64,000 nucleotides of DNA from Carettochelys insculpta (GCF_033958435.1 NC_134137.1:109254501-109318500), one strand, 5' to 3'. Counted from the stretch's first letter, positions 22,962 to 34,595 are shown. The notes: generated by a model not told the origin, from the letters alone. Program-made: numbers and translations.

Positions 22962-23985
22962 AAAAGCAACGAGGGGTCCTGTGGCACCTTATAGACTAAC
23001 AGAAATGTGTGAGCATAAGCTTTCATGGGCAAAGACCCGCTTTGTCAGATGCAGGTTGTGGAAATTTGCAGAGGCAGGTATGAGTAGGCAGGGCAGAGCA
23101 AGGCTGGAGATAACAAGGTTAACTCAGTCAGGGAGGGTGAGGCCTACTACCACCAGCAGTTGACCTGGAGGTGTGAACACCAAGAGAGGAGAAACTGCTT
23201 TTGTATTTAGCTATCCATTCACAATCTTTGTTTAATCCTGAGCTGAGGGTGTCAAATTTGCAGATGAAATGCAGCTCAGCAGTTTCTCTTTGGAGTCTGG
23301 TTTTAAAATTTTTTTGCTGTAGGATAGCTACTTTTAAATCTGTTACTGTGTGTCCTGGGAGATTGAAGTGCTGTCCTACAGGCTTTTGTACATTGCCATT
23401 TCTGATATCCGACTTGTGTGCATTTATTCTTTTATGTAGTGACTGTCCAGTTTGTCCAATGTATATAGCAGAGGAGCACTGCTGGCACACGATGGCATAT
23501 ATTACATTGGTAGATGTGCAGCTGAATGAACCTGTGATGGTGTGACTAACCTGGTTAGGTCCTGTGATAGTGTTGCTGGTATAGATATGTGGGCAGGGCT
23601 GGCACCGAGGTTTGTTGCATGGGTAGGTTCCTGAGTTAGAGTTGCTGTGGTGTGGTGTATAGTTGCTGGTGACAATTTGCTTCAGGTTGGCATCTTGTCC
23701 GTGGGCAAGGACTGGCCTGCTTCCCAAGGCCTGTGAAAGTTGGGGATCATTGTCCAGGATGGGTTGTAGATTACTGATGATGCGCTGGAGGGGTTTTAGC
23801 GGAGGACTGTAGGTGATGGCTAGTGGTGTTCTGTTGGTTTCTTTCTTGGGCTTGTCCTGTAGTAGAAGTCTTCTAGGTACATGCCTGGCTCTGTTGATCT
23901 GTTTCCTTACTTCCTCGGGCGGGTATTGTAGTTTCAAGAATGCTTGGTAGAGATCCTGTAGGTGTTCTGTTCCTTTGTATTACTA
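22962..23985 (-). mobile_element. Penelope-like element, 5'-truncated
   Basis: Minus-strand Penelope copy. Its 3' end is at about 22962; read in + orientation this is GAGGGGTCCTGTGGCACC, then GACTAACAGAAATGTGTGAG and AAGACCCGCTTTGTCAGATG. The coding part (23128-23937) is the C-terminal endonuclease region, and only a scrap of reverse transcriptase remains upstream to about 23985. The 3' end matches the short tail at 4256-4360. Confidence 0.88.
23128..23937 (-). pseudogene. Penelope RT C-terminus plus GIY-YIG endonuclease (partial, open)
   Basis: A 269-codon uninterrupted frame. It starts in the RT thumb/linker (Y-P-P-E-E-V-R-K-Q-I). A cysteine cluster C-N-K-P-R-C-Q-P-C-P-H follows at about residues 108-118. 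The GIY-YIG domain comes next: V-I-Y-A-I-V, then I-Y-I-G-Q-T-G-Q, L-H-K-R-I-N-A-H (conserved Arg), R-L-Q-R-E-T-A-E-L (conserved Glu) and G-L-N near the end. In Penelope elements this domain nicks DNA for target-primed insertion. The frame is intact, but the polymerase is missing, so this is a truncated copy. The true protein start lies outside the fragment. Confidence 0.88.
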
Positions 23986-24068
23986 CAGGATGTTAACAAG
24001 CCATTCCCAGAAAACGTGCAAACTACTTATGCTGAACAATCTACTCCACCTTGCTTTTAGCAATAGTG

Positions 24069-24525
24069 CTAAGGCTAAGTCTCCATTACTACTCTACTGC
24101 CCTGAAACCTTCCAACTCAGGGGTGTGACCCACCCCGTTCCCCCAAAATGCAAACAAGTTGCTGATTTGCATATCCAGCACCTCATTTGCATAATGACGG
24201 CCACTCGTTGTCTTGGAAGTGCTGTTTTTGAAAGCCAAAACAGCCATGTAGATGGGGTTCCTTTGAAAGGAAGCCCCACTTTCGAAAGCACCCTTCTTCC
24301 TTTTTTCAGTCATATGGGGCTGGTGACAGAGGGAGGTTTTGCTGGCAGAGGCACGTGTACAGTGCCTGTTTACTGCCAGCAGCAGCCTCTGTCAGCAGGG
24401 AGATCTCACGTGGTTATCCTAATTAGCTGTGTGATTATGCCTATGACCATCCATTTGAATTACAAGGCTGCCCCTGTCCATGAACCTGCTGGTACTATAG
24501 GACCATGTAGACCCAGACCTAGTGA
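24069..24525 (+). mobile_element. Degraded MITE with TTTCGAAAG motifs
   Basis: The left end AAGGCTAAGTCTCCATTAC is weakly mirrored by the right end GACCATGTAGACCCAGACCT. The body has GATTTGCATATCCAGCACCT, TTTGCATAATGACGGCC and CTTTGAAAGGAAGCCCCACT, a pattern typical of turtle Harbinger-like MITEs. Boundaries are uncertain. Confidence 0.45.
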
Positions 24526-24529
24526 TCTA

Positions 24530-24750
24530 TCTCCTATTGTCTTGATCTGCTGTGTGACCCGGGGCCAAGTGCTTGGCTGCTGTCCCTTTATTTCTCCTCC
24601 CACACTATGTGTGTCTTGTCTACTTAGATTGTAAACTCTTTTGGGGGAGGGACAACTTCATATTCTGTGTTTGTCCAGCACCCAGCACCGTGATCCCACA
24701 GCCTCAACTGGGGCCTGACCACACTTCTATAATACAAATCATAGCAAAAA
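24530..24750 (+). mobile_element. MIR/L2-type SINE remnant
   Basis: The CORE-like segment CTGTGTGACCCGGGGCCAAG is followed by an L2-like tail: TAGATTGTAAACTCTTTTGG, GAGGGACAACTTCATATTCT, then GTCCAGCACCCAGCACCGTG and a final ATAATACAAAT. Old and diverged. Confidence 0.6.
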
Positions 24751-27089
24751 TGCAATTTGTATTATTTTTGTTGGCCACTGAAAGTGTCTGTCCTCCCTCA
24801 TGATCGAGTGTAAGCTATTCCTAAAAGAATTATTTGCCACTAATGTTTGACAAACATTTAAAGGAGTCCAACAGAGGCTCATTATCAGGCCTGCTGATCG
24901 GGGCTGGGGAAGGGAGCAGTTGCACCAGGGCCTGGCATTTCAAAGGGGCCTGGAGTTCTGGCTACCACTGCTGCTACTTTGACAGCAGTGTCTGGAGCTC
25001 TGGGCCTCTTTGGAGAACCACAGCAGTGCTGCTGCACCATTCCACATGAATCTGAGGGAGGGTAGCACCACAGTCTTAGTGGCTCTCAGGCCTGACTGCC
25101 CTTGACCCTTCCACTTCCACTTTTGGCTCTCCCCCTTTAGTCCCTCCCTGTCAGCCCCACTGCTCATTAAACTTGAAACGAGTCTTTACGGAGAATAACA
25201 ACATTTCAATTTCCACTCAGAAAAGTCTCTTAGAAAGGGTATCCAGTTTTGTTTGCCACTTTCAAAGCTTGATTCCTTAGCCTAGTTCACAGACTCAAGC
25301 ATCGTTAAAAGTTCATGTGGGAATGTTCGTTCACAGCACACACGCTGGGAAGGCATGGGTCTAATGGATTAACAGTCATTCATGTAAGTTGGCACTGTTC
25401 CCGTCTCTGACCAGATCTAAACTGTGATGCAACAGTACTCTCACTCAAGAAGTCAGATTTCTAGAAGGCCAATGTTTTCTAGAGGTCAGTAGCTAAAGCA
25501 TACAATTGTGTCTGACTATACAGTACAAAGTTAATAATTTAATCAAATTATCCCCAAAGGACATTAACTCTTCACCACTCCAGCTTCACAGGCTATTGCT
25601 TTGAGATTTTTTTTTAATCTATTAGAGACTTTGTAGACCATTTTTCTGCCATTGCTTTTCAGAGAAAATTTGTATGACAAAGCAACATGTGCGTGTGTCT
25701 GTCTTGCCTGGTTCCCTCAATAGTGTCAGGGTTGGATCATTCTGAGTTTGCTAGGAGACACATTCTTTTATAATGGACCACAGGGCTTAATGAAAATGCA
25801 TTTTATCTTTCAAAAAAACAACTTGGCAAGAACTTCTGCTGAGCTAAACTGATCCTCTTGAACATGAGTGTGTTTTAGCCACTCAGGAACATAGAAAGAA
25901 CCCCATGTGGTTCACTTTATGTGACCTATTCCAGCAGAACAGCCTCACCCTCCATATATACCATGCATAAAGCCTGACACGTTTCATGAATATCCAGCTG
26001 GATCCAAACTGGTTGCAATAACCTTCCACAGGGAGTTCACATTATGAACAAAATTTGAGCAACCCACTGCTGACTCAGAGAAAGCAGAGATCCAAAGCAA
26101 AGAGTTAGAGTGATTTTACTGTCCAAAAATCAGTGTTTGCATAACTCTGATGCTATCATTCAGTCCATAAATATTCTCGTTTCTCTTTCATTCAACTGGC
26201 CTCTCATCTGCCACTCTGTGTAACTAAATCCTTCTTGACATCTTTCACTAAGACACCACATGAAAAATTAAGTTTGCATGTGTGTGTAAAGTAATGCTAA
26301 TTTGATGTAACCGTTTTCTTTAATTTACAGACCTCTGGGATGTGTGAATGTTCAAAAGTGCATCTTAAGCCATACTTCTCAAATGTCCTTCACTTTCAAG
26401 GCCACTGCTCACTCTAGTCCCAGCTACCTCTATTTGATACTTATTTAATGTCTCCTCATGTCTGGTGCTGAAAATTATTTGTGCCAGAAAGAAAGAATCA
26501 AGAAATTGAGGGTCTGGACAAAGTTAGTCACACTAACAGACAGGATCTCCTGACAATTTGAAGTTTCCTCCAAATATACTTAGGTTGTGCCCCTCATTCT
26601 GAGCGTGCTACACTTTGCATCCCATATTTGGGCCTTGGCAGACCCTGAGGCATTGTCTGAAGACATATGTCATTCTCTGAGTCCCACCTTCCAACCAACT
26701 TTCACACTGAGTAGCACTTATTCATGTGAAGAGTTCTATGGAAGCCAGTAGGATTAACCATACCAGTTTTTGTCTGCATGTGTAAACTATGCAAATTAAT
26801 GCATGTTTGTGCTAGTCAATAAAGGGAAGCAGTGGACCATCTGACATCTTTAAGTTAAGACTGATGTTTTTCTAAAACATATGCTATAGCTCAAACAGAA
26901 GAACAGCTTTGGTGCAGAAATTATGAGGTGAGGATCTTTGGCCTGTGTTATGTAGGTCAGATTTAAGAATCATAATAGTTCCTTCAGGCATAAAAAAGTG
27001 TATTAATCACTCAATAAATTGAAAGAAAACAATTTTTGCATTTGTAAACTAATTGTTTATTAATACATAGTGGTGATATATTAGTTATC
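24751..27089. other. Intergenic DNA, no gene seen
   Basis: More than 2 kb without a recognised gene or repeat. Confidence 0.45.
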
Positions 27090-27092
27090 TAT

Positions 27093-27773
27093 GGCTACGT
27101 CTACACGTGCAGCCAACATCGAAATAGTCTATTTCGATGAATAACGTCTACACGTCCTCCAGGGCCGGCAACGTCGATGTTCAACTTCGACGTTGCTCAG
27201 CCCAACATCGAAATAGGCGCAGTGAGGGAACGTCTACACGTCAAAGTAGCACACATCGAAATAGGGATGCCAGGCACAGCTGCAGACAGGGTCACAGGGC
27301 GGACTCAACAGCCAGCCGCTCCCTTAAAGGGCCCCTCCCAGACACAGTTGCACTAAACAACACAAGATACACAGAGCTGACAACTGGTTGCAGACCCTGT
27401 GCCTGCAGCATAGATCCCCAGCTGCCGCAGAAGCAGTCAGAAGCCCTGGGCTAAGGGCTGCTGCCCACGGTGACCATAGAGCCCCGCAGGGGCTGGAGAG
27501 AGAGCATCTCTCAACCCCCCAGCTGATGGCCGCCATGGAGGACCCAGCAATTTCGACGTTGCGGGACGCGGATCGTCTACACGGTCCCTACTTCGACGTT
27601 GAACGTCGAAGTAGGGCGCTATTCCTATCTTCTCATGAGGTTAGCAACTTCAACGTCTCGCCGCCTAACGTCGAAGTTAACTTCGAAATAGCGCCCGACG
27701 CGTGTAGACGCACGGGCGCTATTTCGAAGTTGGTGCCACTACTTCGAAGTAGCGTGCATGTGTAGACACAGCT
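27093..27773 (+). mobile_element. Harbinger MITE, family 1, copy B (681 bp)
   Basis: Complete copy with TAT duplication (27090-27092 and 27774-27776). Begins GGCTACGTCTACACGTGCAG and ends TGCATGTGTAGACACAGCT. Same internal order as copy A: left-end TCGA block, GGGAACGTCTACACGTC, CCCTTAAAGGGCCCCTCCCA, the nuclease-start remnant near 27410, GCTGATGGCCGCCATGGAGG, right-end TCGA block. It is slightly shorter than the other two copies, mainly through a missing TCGA pair near the left end. Confidence 0.92.
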
Positions 27774-27887
27774 TATGTGTGAAAAAACCCACATTGTCTG
27801 TGGAGGCACTGTAAGGCCATATACACTTCATTTTCATGCAATGGATGCAGTTTGAAATATTCTTGTAGTTCTGCAGCATAACAGTTG

Positions 27888-29335
27888 ACAGTGTTTCCAG
27901 GTTTGTTTAGCAGCATGGTCTTCTCTCTGAGGCAGATGCAGGAGAAATGCAGAGAGCAGAGGAAGCCACTCTATATTGCCTTCATCGACCTAACCAAGGC
28001 CTTTGACTTGGTCAGCAGGGATGGTCTGTTCAAACTGCTCCACAAGATAGGTTGTCCTCCATGGTTACTCAAGATGATCCAGTCGTTCCACGAAGACATG
28101 AGAGGAACCATCCAATATGACGGCGCATTATCGGATGCTTTCAGAATCAGGAGCGGCGTCAAACAAGGATGCATGCTTGCTCCGACATTGTTCGGGATCT
28201 TCTTCGCACTCCTCCTGAAGCATGCCTTTGGATCTTCAACAGAGGGCATCTTGCTGCACACAAGATCTGATGGGAAACTGTTTAATCTTGCAAGGCTGAA
28301 AGCTAAGTCTAAAGTGCAGGAAGTCCTCTTCAGAGGCATGCTGTTCGCAGACGATGCTGCTGTAGTGTCTCACACAGAAGACCAGCTTCAAAATCTGCTG
28401 GATCAGTTCTCCAAAGCATGCAAGGACTTAGGGGTTACCATCAGCCTAAAGAAGACAAATGTACTCAATCAGGAAGTTGCTGAATCCCGATCAATCAGCA
28501 CTGACAACTATACATTAGAGGTCGTCCACGAGTTTGTTTACCTCGGGTCCACCATCACTGACACCCTGCCGTTGAACACTGAGCTAAATAGGAGGATCAG
28601 AAAAGCGGCCACAACTCTGTCCAGACTCAGCAAGAGAGTGTGGAATAACAACAAGCTGTACACTCACACCAAAACGCAAGTCTACAGAGCCTGCATCCTC
28701 AGCACCCTCCTTTATGTCAGCGAGACTTGGACCCTGTATGCCCGCCAGGAAAAGAAGCTGAACGTCTTCCACTTGCGCTGCCTCAGGCACATCCTTGGAA
28801 TATCATGGAAGGACAGAGTGACCAACACCGCCGTCCTCAAGCAAACTGGAATCCCAACCATGAACACCCTCCTCAGGCAGCGTCGGCTCTGCTGGCTTGG
28901 CCACGTCCACAGGATGAATGATGGAAGGATTTCAAAAGACATCCTGTATGGTGAGCTAGCCTCTGGCAAAAGACCTCCTGGATGCCCCAATTGCGCTACA
29001 AAGATGTCTGCAAGAGAGACCTCAGAGAGGTGGACATCGAGCTGGACAACTGGGAAGAACTAGCAGACGACTGCAGCAGATGGAGGCAGGGGTTACACAA
29101 GGGCCTTCAGAAGGGTGAGATGAGGATCAGACAGCAGAGGAGAAGCGAGCCCACAGAAAGCACACTAAGGACTTGCCAGACACCCACCACATCTGCAAGA
29201 GATGCAGCAAGGACTGTCACTCTCGTGTGGGTCTTCATAGTCACAGTAGACGTCGTAAATGAAGTCCTCAATTGAAACTATAAATGGTGCAATCCATAGT
29301 CTATGCAGACTGAAGGATGCCTACTACTACACATT
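27888..29335 (+). mobile_element. LINE 3' half, C2H2-tailed family
   Basis: 5'-truncated copy of the same general LINE group as 14387-17895, but clearly a different subfamily by protein sequence. It starts inside the RT at the C-G-F region and runs to a short 3' end near 29335. It begins about 115 bp after MITE copy B. Confidence 0.82.
27900..29272 (+). pseudogene. Reverse transcriptase with C2H2 finger, truncated
   Basis: The frame to 29063 encodes RT palm and thumb: F-I-D-L-T-K-A-F-D near 27985, G-V-K-Q-G-C-M-L-A-P near 28155, and an intact L-F-A-D-D-A-A near 28340. V-Y-L-G-S-T-I and L-R-H-I-L-G-I-S-W-K follow, then C-W-L-G-H-V-H-R-M near 28890. A frameshift close to 28985 moves the C-terminus to another frame, and a second shift leads to the finger near 29200-29250 (C-S-K-D-C-H-S-R-V-G-L-H-S-H). 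The catalytic motif is intact, but the lost N-terminal half and the shifts make it inactive. Confidence 0.85.
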
Positions 29336-29944
29336 AGGCCTTTGACTTATGTGAGCATTGGTTCAGACCTCTTTTGAATAAATTTGAACACGATGCCTAT
29401 GGAAGACAGAGCAAGGAAAGCCTAGGAAATCTTGCTCCATATGTGCTTTGACACTGTGAATATTTGATGCTGGTATTGCAGCAAACAGCCTTCATAAGAG
29501 ATTTAAATAACTAAAATAATGGCTTTATGGACCTACTGTTATATCCTAACTAAAGAATTTGGTCATGCATTTACAAATAGCTCCTGGAGGCCAGCTGTTC
29601 TCTCACCCTGTGCACGACTGCAATGATTTTTGTGCAAAATATGCCTTGTGAGGTGTCATTTGAAAATGAATAGCACAGCATGGCCAATAATAGCTTTGTA
29701 AATTGATATAAAAATGTTGCATGTGCAATGTACTTAATTCAAATTTTATAAATATTAAAAGTTGACATACATATTTTCTTTCATCAGTAAAATTGTACAT
29801 GCTGTTATACTAATATGTTTGATGTTTCAGTTTCTTTTTTCTAGTAACATGGAGGTGTTTTCAGTAAAGTAATTGAACCCTTTCTTCCAAATGTATTACT
29901 GAGGCTGAGACAGAACCTAATTTTTTTTTAGCCTGACTCACACT
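29336..29944. other. Intergenic DNA, no gene seen
   Basis: AT-rich, nothing recognised. Confidence 0.4.
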
Positions 29945-30254
29945 TAAGGTAAGTCTACACTAGGATATTAGGCTGAATTTGTTAAGTTTGATTTTTTTAG
30001 CACTTGAATTTGTGCTTTGACTTTGACAGCAATGCACTGTGGGTGTCTATCCCACAGTTCCTTCTTTCCCCATGCATTCTGGGTTATGCTCCTGGTGTCT
30101 GATGGGACAAAAAGTGTACTGAGTGGTTCAGGATATGTGTCATCAGCCTCCCAAAGTGCACTTATCTCCCCCTCCCATTTGAAAGCAAAGGCAAACACTA
30201 TTTTCATGCTCTTTTTTCACTGGTTATCTGTGCAGATGCCATAGCAAGGCTAGC

Positions 30255-31430
30255 ATGGACCCCATTCAGTCTGAAACTGCTGTGGCCATCATTCTGAACA
30301 TCTAACACATAGCGGTGTGTTATGTGCAGAGCTCAGCCAGGAGCCACTGGGATGAGGAAGACATTGAGGAGGACACAGACACAGATGTCTGTGAACACTG
30401 GAGTGGAGCAACTAGCAGATGCTGGCTGCATTCAGTGCTGTTGATGGAACAGAGGTTCTGGTTGTGTGAAACAAGCTCAGACTGGCGAGACCACATAGTT
30501 ATGCAGGTATGGGATGATCAACAGTGGCTGCAAAATTTCTGCATGCATAAGGCCACTTTCATGAAATTTTGTGAACTGCTTTCTCACACCCTGAAGAGCA
30601 GCAATACCAGGATAAGTCAGACTCTGAAAGCTCAGAAGCAAGTGGTAATAGCTCTGTGGAAGCTTGCAACTAGTCAGTTAGGAATCAATTGCACTGGGTA
30701 AATCTACAGTGAGGGCTGCTGTGATCCAGGTAGCCAAGGCAATCAATACTCTTTTGCTATGAAAGACAGTGACTCAGAGAATTGCGCAAGACATAGTGGA
30801 TTGTTTTGCCATGATGGGGTTCCCTAACTGCAGCGTGGTGATAGGAGGAACACACATCCCTATCTTGGCACCTGCTCACCATAGCACAGAGTACACAAAC
30901 TGCAAGGTTGTTTTTTCTCAGTGGTGTTGCAGGCATTGGCAAATCAGAAGGGCTGTTTCACTGACACCAGCCTGGGATGGCTGGGAAGAGCACATGACAT
31001 GTGCATCTTGAAGAACTCCAGTCTGTTCAGAAAGCTGTAAGATGAAACTTTCTTCCCAGATCAGAAAATTACTGTTGGAGACGTGGAGATGCCAATAGTT
31101 ATCCTTGGAGACCCAGCCTGCCCCTTACTCCCATGGCTAATGAAACCATACAAAGGCAGCCTGGAATGCAGTAAGGAGCAGTTTAGCTACAGACTGAGCA
31201 AATGCAGAACCATAGTAGAATGTGCTTTTGGACGTTTAAAGGCCAGGTTTAGGAGTTTATTGATTCAATTAGATCTCAGCAAAAGCAACATTCCCACCAT
31301 TGTGGCAGCCTGCTGTGGGCTCTACAATGGGCGTGAGAGTAGGGGGGAAATTTCATGCAAGTATGGAGGGTTGAGGCAGATCATCTGGTCACTAAATATG
31401 AACAGCCAGGTGTTAAGGCAATAAGAAGAG
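30255..31430 (+). pseudogene. HARBI1-like Harbinger nuclease, degraded
   Basis: The ATG at 30255 begins M-D-P-I-Q-S, equivalent to the M-D-P start of the other copies. A stop follows after about 16 codons. Later frames show R-F-W-L-C-E-T-S-S-D-W, V-W-D-D-Q-Q-W-L-Q-N-F, V-V-I-A-L-W-K-L-A-T, G-F-P-N-C and then I-G-G-T-H-I-P-I, where the first catalytic Asp is Gly. The Glu segment V-E-C-A-F-G-R-L-K-A-R-F-R near 31215 is preserved. Several frameshifts. Inactive. Confidence 0.85.
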
Positions 31431-31596
31431 CACATCGAGGGGCACTGCTAATCAGAAAGGCTTTGAGAAACAGCTTTGTGAATGACCAGACAGTGAAAAG
31501 ACAGTCATGTCTATTGCTGTTAATGAGGTGCCCTCTGTATTATGTGCACTGGTCTGTAATCCCTATAAACCTTTCCCACACCTGTGCAACACAAAC

Positions 31597-31602
31597 AATA
31601 AA
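31597..31602 (+). promoter_or_regulatory. AATAAA polyadenylation signal
   Basis: Lies about 170 bp after the end of the nuclease relic, in the right strand and position to end its transcript. Confidence 0.5.
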
Positions 31603-31721
31603 GATACTGTTGTTCAGAACTTATGCAGTTTAATTTGGGGAACAAAAGGAAGCACACAGTAAAGGAGTTTGGGGGAAGGAGCTTTGGAGGAGGGTGAGTG
31701 AGGGCAAGAGATGTTTTGCAA

Positions 31722-32268
31722 TCACAAGAGGGGGTATGTCTGCGTTCTCTTCTGGGAGGCATCCATGGGGCTGATTGGAAGGCTGTTGGTGAAATCAGCT
31801 GCTTGATTCACTGGCTCACCCATCTCTTTCTCCTCCTCATCAGCCATGCCTTTCCTGCTGTTGCCTGGGGCTGCCTGAAGAATCTCTTGGGAGGTATCCA
31901 TGGACAGCTTTTGGACAGTGGTTGAGTCCACACCCAGAAACCCAGGCAGCTGTTCACAGAAGGAGCATATTTGTGGTGATGACACAGAACATCCATTTGC
32001 CTCATTTGTCTGTTGCCTATCTGAGCTCCTTTATTTTCACACAACACTTCTGGGCATTCCTGGTGTATCCTTTTTTCCACCGTGTCCTGTGAGATTTTGG
32101 CATAGATGTCAGTGTTTCTTTTGCTGCTTTGTACTTCTCCCAGAATACATATCTCCATTCCCCAACAATAAGTCCATGATTTCCTGAATGCTTCATGCTG
32201 GAGTCTGTCTGCAACCCTGGGAATTTATGGGATGTGGTTTCTGTTCTGTCACCATGCTGGACAAACAA
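31722..32268 (-). pseudogene. Harbinger Myb/SANT-like protein remnant
   Basis: Minus-strand relic opposite the nuclease. The most legible part, about 32017-32170, reads E-K-Y-K-A-A-K-E-T, then G-Y-T-R-N-A-Q-K-C and C-V-K-I-K-E-L-R, the second half of a trihelix Myb-like domain. Downstream fragments to 31722 are acidic and low-complexity as in related proteins. Frame breaks prevent a full protein. Confidence 0.6.
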
Positions 32269-32592
32269 GAAGAGAAATTCAACCTTTCCTGGGCCATTTC
32301 CTGCACACCTGAAAAACAGTGGAGCTGAAAGTGATGGCCAGAGTGGTTACAATGGGACATCTCCAGGGGGCCAAGAATGTTGAATTTCACAACACTTGCA
32401 TCTGCACTACCCTAAAGTTGACCATGCAAAGTCAAATTTGGCATTGTTCCTCATGGAAAGTAGGAGTACTGAAATCAGCTTTACGAGCCCTTAATGTTGG
32501 TGGAACAGGACTGGTGGTGTGGACATATTCTTAAGAAAATTGACCTAATATACTTAAGTTTGACCTAACATGCTAGCAAAGTCCAGGCCTAA

Positions 32593-33060
32593 GTTGGCCC
32601 TCACTCTGCAAGTAGTCCCTTTAGTTTTGATGAGATCACTTGTAAAGTAAGGGCTCATACTTACTTTGAGGGGGACACAATCTAACATATACTCTGTCAT
32701 TCATTAATGCCTGTAAAGGGTTAAACCCAGAAAGAATGGGTTCTGTGTGGGCAAGCAGCCAGGCGAGCCAATGGGAGAAGGGAGAGACCATTTTGAACTG
32801 AAGCAATGGCCTGCTGACAGAGGTCTTTTGTTTTGTGGCTGAAGCAGAAAGAGATGGGCAAGATGCTTGATTTTAAGTAGGCTGACTGACTCCAGTAAAT
32901 ATCCTGGCCACATCATAATCAGAGCATAGATATGTAAGTAGAAGGGAAATGCTGAGTTAGATGTGATCAGGATAATTTTATTTTGGAGTTGGTGTGGGAC
33001 TTTCTAGGCTGGTTGGTGTATTTCCCCTGCACTTTGTAACTTCTAAGATGAATCCCCTGT
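32593..33060. other. Possible LTR-like repeat remnant
   Basis: From about 32711 the sequence TGTAAAGGGTTAAACCCAG opens a stretch resembling a common turtle interspersed repeat, possibly an LTR. No partner LTR or coding part is visible; identification rests on resemblance only. Confidence 0.25.
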
Positions 33061-33125
33061 CCCCTTAAAAGTGCCCCATCCCATACCTCAGCCTGCACAC
33101 CCCGAGGGCCAGCAACCCTGTTCCC

Positions 33126-33130
<5 letters not shown>

Positions 33131-33158
<28 letters not shown>
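33131..33158 (+). repeat. (GA)n microsatellite
   Basis: Fourteen GA units just upstream of the position where the nuclease should start. The open frame runs through it as an Arg-Glu repeat, which is not thought to be part of the original protein. Confidence 0.95.
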
Positions 33159-33161
<3 letters not shown>

Positions 33162-33171
33162 GAGGTAGCAT

Positions 33172-34499
33172 TCTGGACCCCAAGCAGCACACCCTCTCCA
33201 TTGCAGCTGTGGCCAGCACCCTGGCTGCAGTCCTGGCTGCTGTGCTGCAGTGTCTCCAGGTGGCCAGCATAATAGCCACCCTCCTGGATGCCATCCTCAA
33301 GGTGCAACATCTCCAGCTGGTCCCCCAGGTCATCTGCTGCCTGCGGAGCTTCTCCACAAGCAGTGACTGGTGGGACCGGGTGGTGCTGGAGGACTGGGGT
33401 GATGACCGGTGGCTACAGAACTTCAGGATGACCAAGGGAACACTCCTGGAGCTGTGCCACTGGCTTGCCCCAGTCCTCCAGCACCAGGACGCACACCTGA
33501 GGCTGGCACTCCCCTTGCACAAAAGGGTGGCCATTGCCCTATGGAAGCTGGCCACCCCAGACAGTTACCGATCCGTCAGCCACCAGTTCAGTGTGGGCAA
33601 AGCCACCATTGGGGCCATCCTCAGCAAGGTAAGCTGTGCCCAGCTCACACCTAGATTGCATGCAGGGGGTGGGGGCAGCCTGGGGACGGGCACCATTGGG
33701 AGAAGGGCGGGCACCCTGGGGACAGGGGTGGGGATGGGGACAGGCACGGGCGGGGAAGCCACACCCCACCCCATGCTCACAAGTGCGCCCCCCTATGCCC
33801 TGCAGATCATCCAGGCGATCAACAAGGTGCTCCTGAGACAGCTGGTTCGCACCGGGGACCTGGACGATGACATCTGGGGATTCCAGGAGTTGGGCTTCCC
33901 TAACTGCTTCAGGGCACTGGAAGGCACCATCGGCATCTGGGCCCCAGAGCACAGCCATGGGGCCTACATGAATCGCAAGGACTACCACTCAGTGGTCCTG
34001 CAGGCCCTGGTCAAAGCCAACGGCTGCTTCCAGGACATCTATGTGAGCTGGTCTGGCCGTGCACACAACGCAAGGGTCTTCCAGCACTCAGGGCTGGGAC
34101 GTCGCATGGCCGAGGGGATCTTCCTCCCCCAGCAGGAGCTCCCCATTGGGAACACTACAATGCTGCCCTGCCTTGTGGCAGATGAGGCCTACCCCCTGCA
34201 GGCATGGCTGATGTGGCCATAAACTGGGCACACCCAGCTGAGCCAGGACCTTTTAAAATGAGCGGCTGAACTGTGCCCAGAACACCATGGAGTGGGCATT
34301 CAGCTGCCTCAAGGGGCATTTTAGATGCGTCTACTCCAGGCCGGAGGTGGGCCTGGAGGTGGGCCTGGAGTTGGGCCTCCCTAATGTCCCAGCAGTGGTC
34401 AGGGCCTGCTGCGCCCTCCATGACCTGGTGGAGAAGAAACATGAGCCCTACATGCAGGGGTGGGCCGCCAAGGTGGGGCGTGGGTACGAACAGAGGTAA
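33172..34499 (+). pseudogene. HARBI1-like Harbinger nuclease, start lost and catalytic Asp changed
   Basis: The expected M-D-P start reads L-D-P (CTG at 33172). Then come S-S-D-W-W-D-R-V-V-L-E-D-W-G-D-D-R-W-L-Q-N-F and the helix-turn-helix region A-L-W-K-L-A-T-P-D-S-Y-R-S-V. A probable intron spans 33629-33805 (GTAAGC...CTGCAG), at the same place as in the 52.8-kb copy. The next exon has R-A-L-E-G-T-I-G-I, where the first catalytic Asp is Glu, then A-H-N-A-R-V-F, where the second Asp is Asn, and A-D-E-A-Y-P-L. A TAA at 34220 and a frameshift near 34250 follow. The Glu segment T-M-E-W-A-F-S-C-L-K-G-H-F-R is at about 34285. Inactive. Confidence 0.87.
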
Positions 34500-34539
34500 C
34501 CCCCACCACCTTCCACACTCTCCTGCCACCTGCACCCTG

Positions 34540-34557
34540 CACACACACACACACACC
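34540..34557 (+). repeat. (CA)n microsatellite
   Basis: About nine CA units in the 3' untranslated part of the nuclease relic. Confidence 0.85.
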
Positions 34558-34595
34558 AGCACACATGCATGGGGTGACACAGGGTAAACCATAAA

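Larger units (their letters stand above)
29948..32589 (+). mobile_element. PIF/Harbinger transposon with TAA duplication (2642 bp)
   Basis: Bounded by TAA duplications (29945-29947 and 32590-32592), the TWA target typical of Harbinger elements. Left end GGTAAGTCTACACTAGGATA; the right end is its diverged inverted match (the reverse complement begins GGCCTGGACTTTGCTAGCAT), with shared inner GTTAGGTCAA/TTAGGCTGAA-type sequence. It carries a plus-strand nuclease relic and a minus-strand Myb relic, convergent as in the other copies. Both are decayed. Confidence 0.83.

Noticed and set aside
33071..33171. Arg-Glu repeat as the nuclease N-terminus
   Set aside because: It is the translated (GA)n microsatellite; comparison with sister copies puts the start at the M-D-P position instead.
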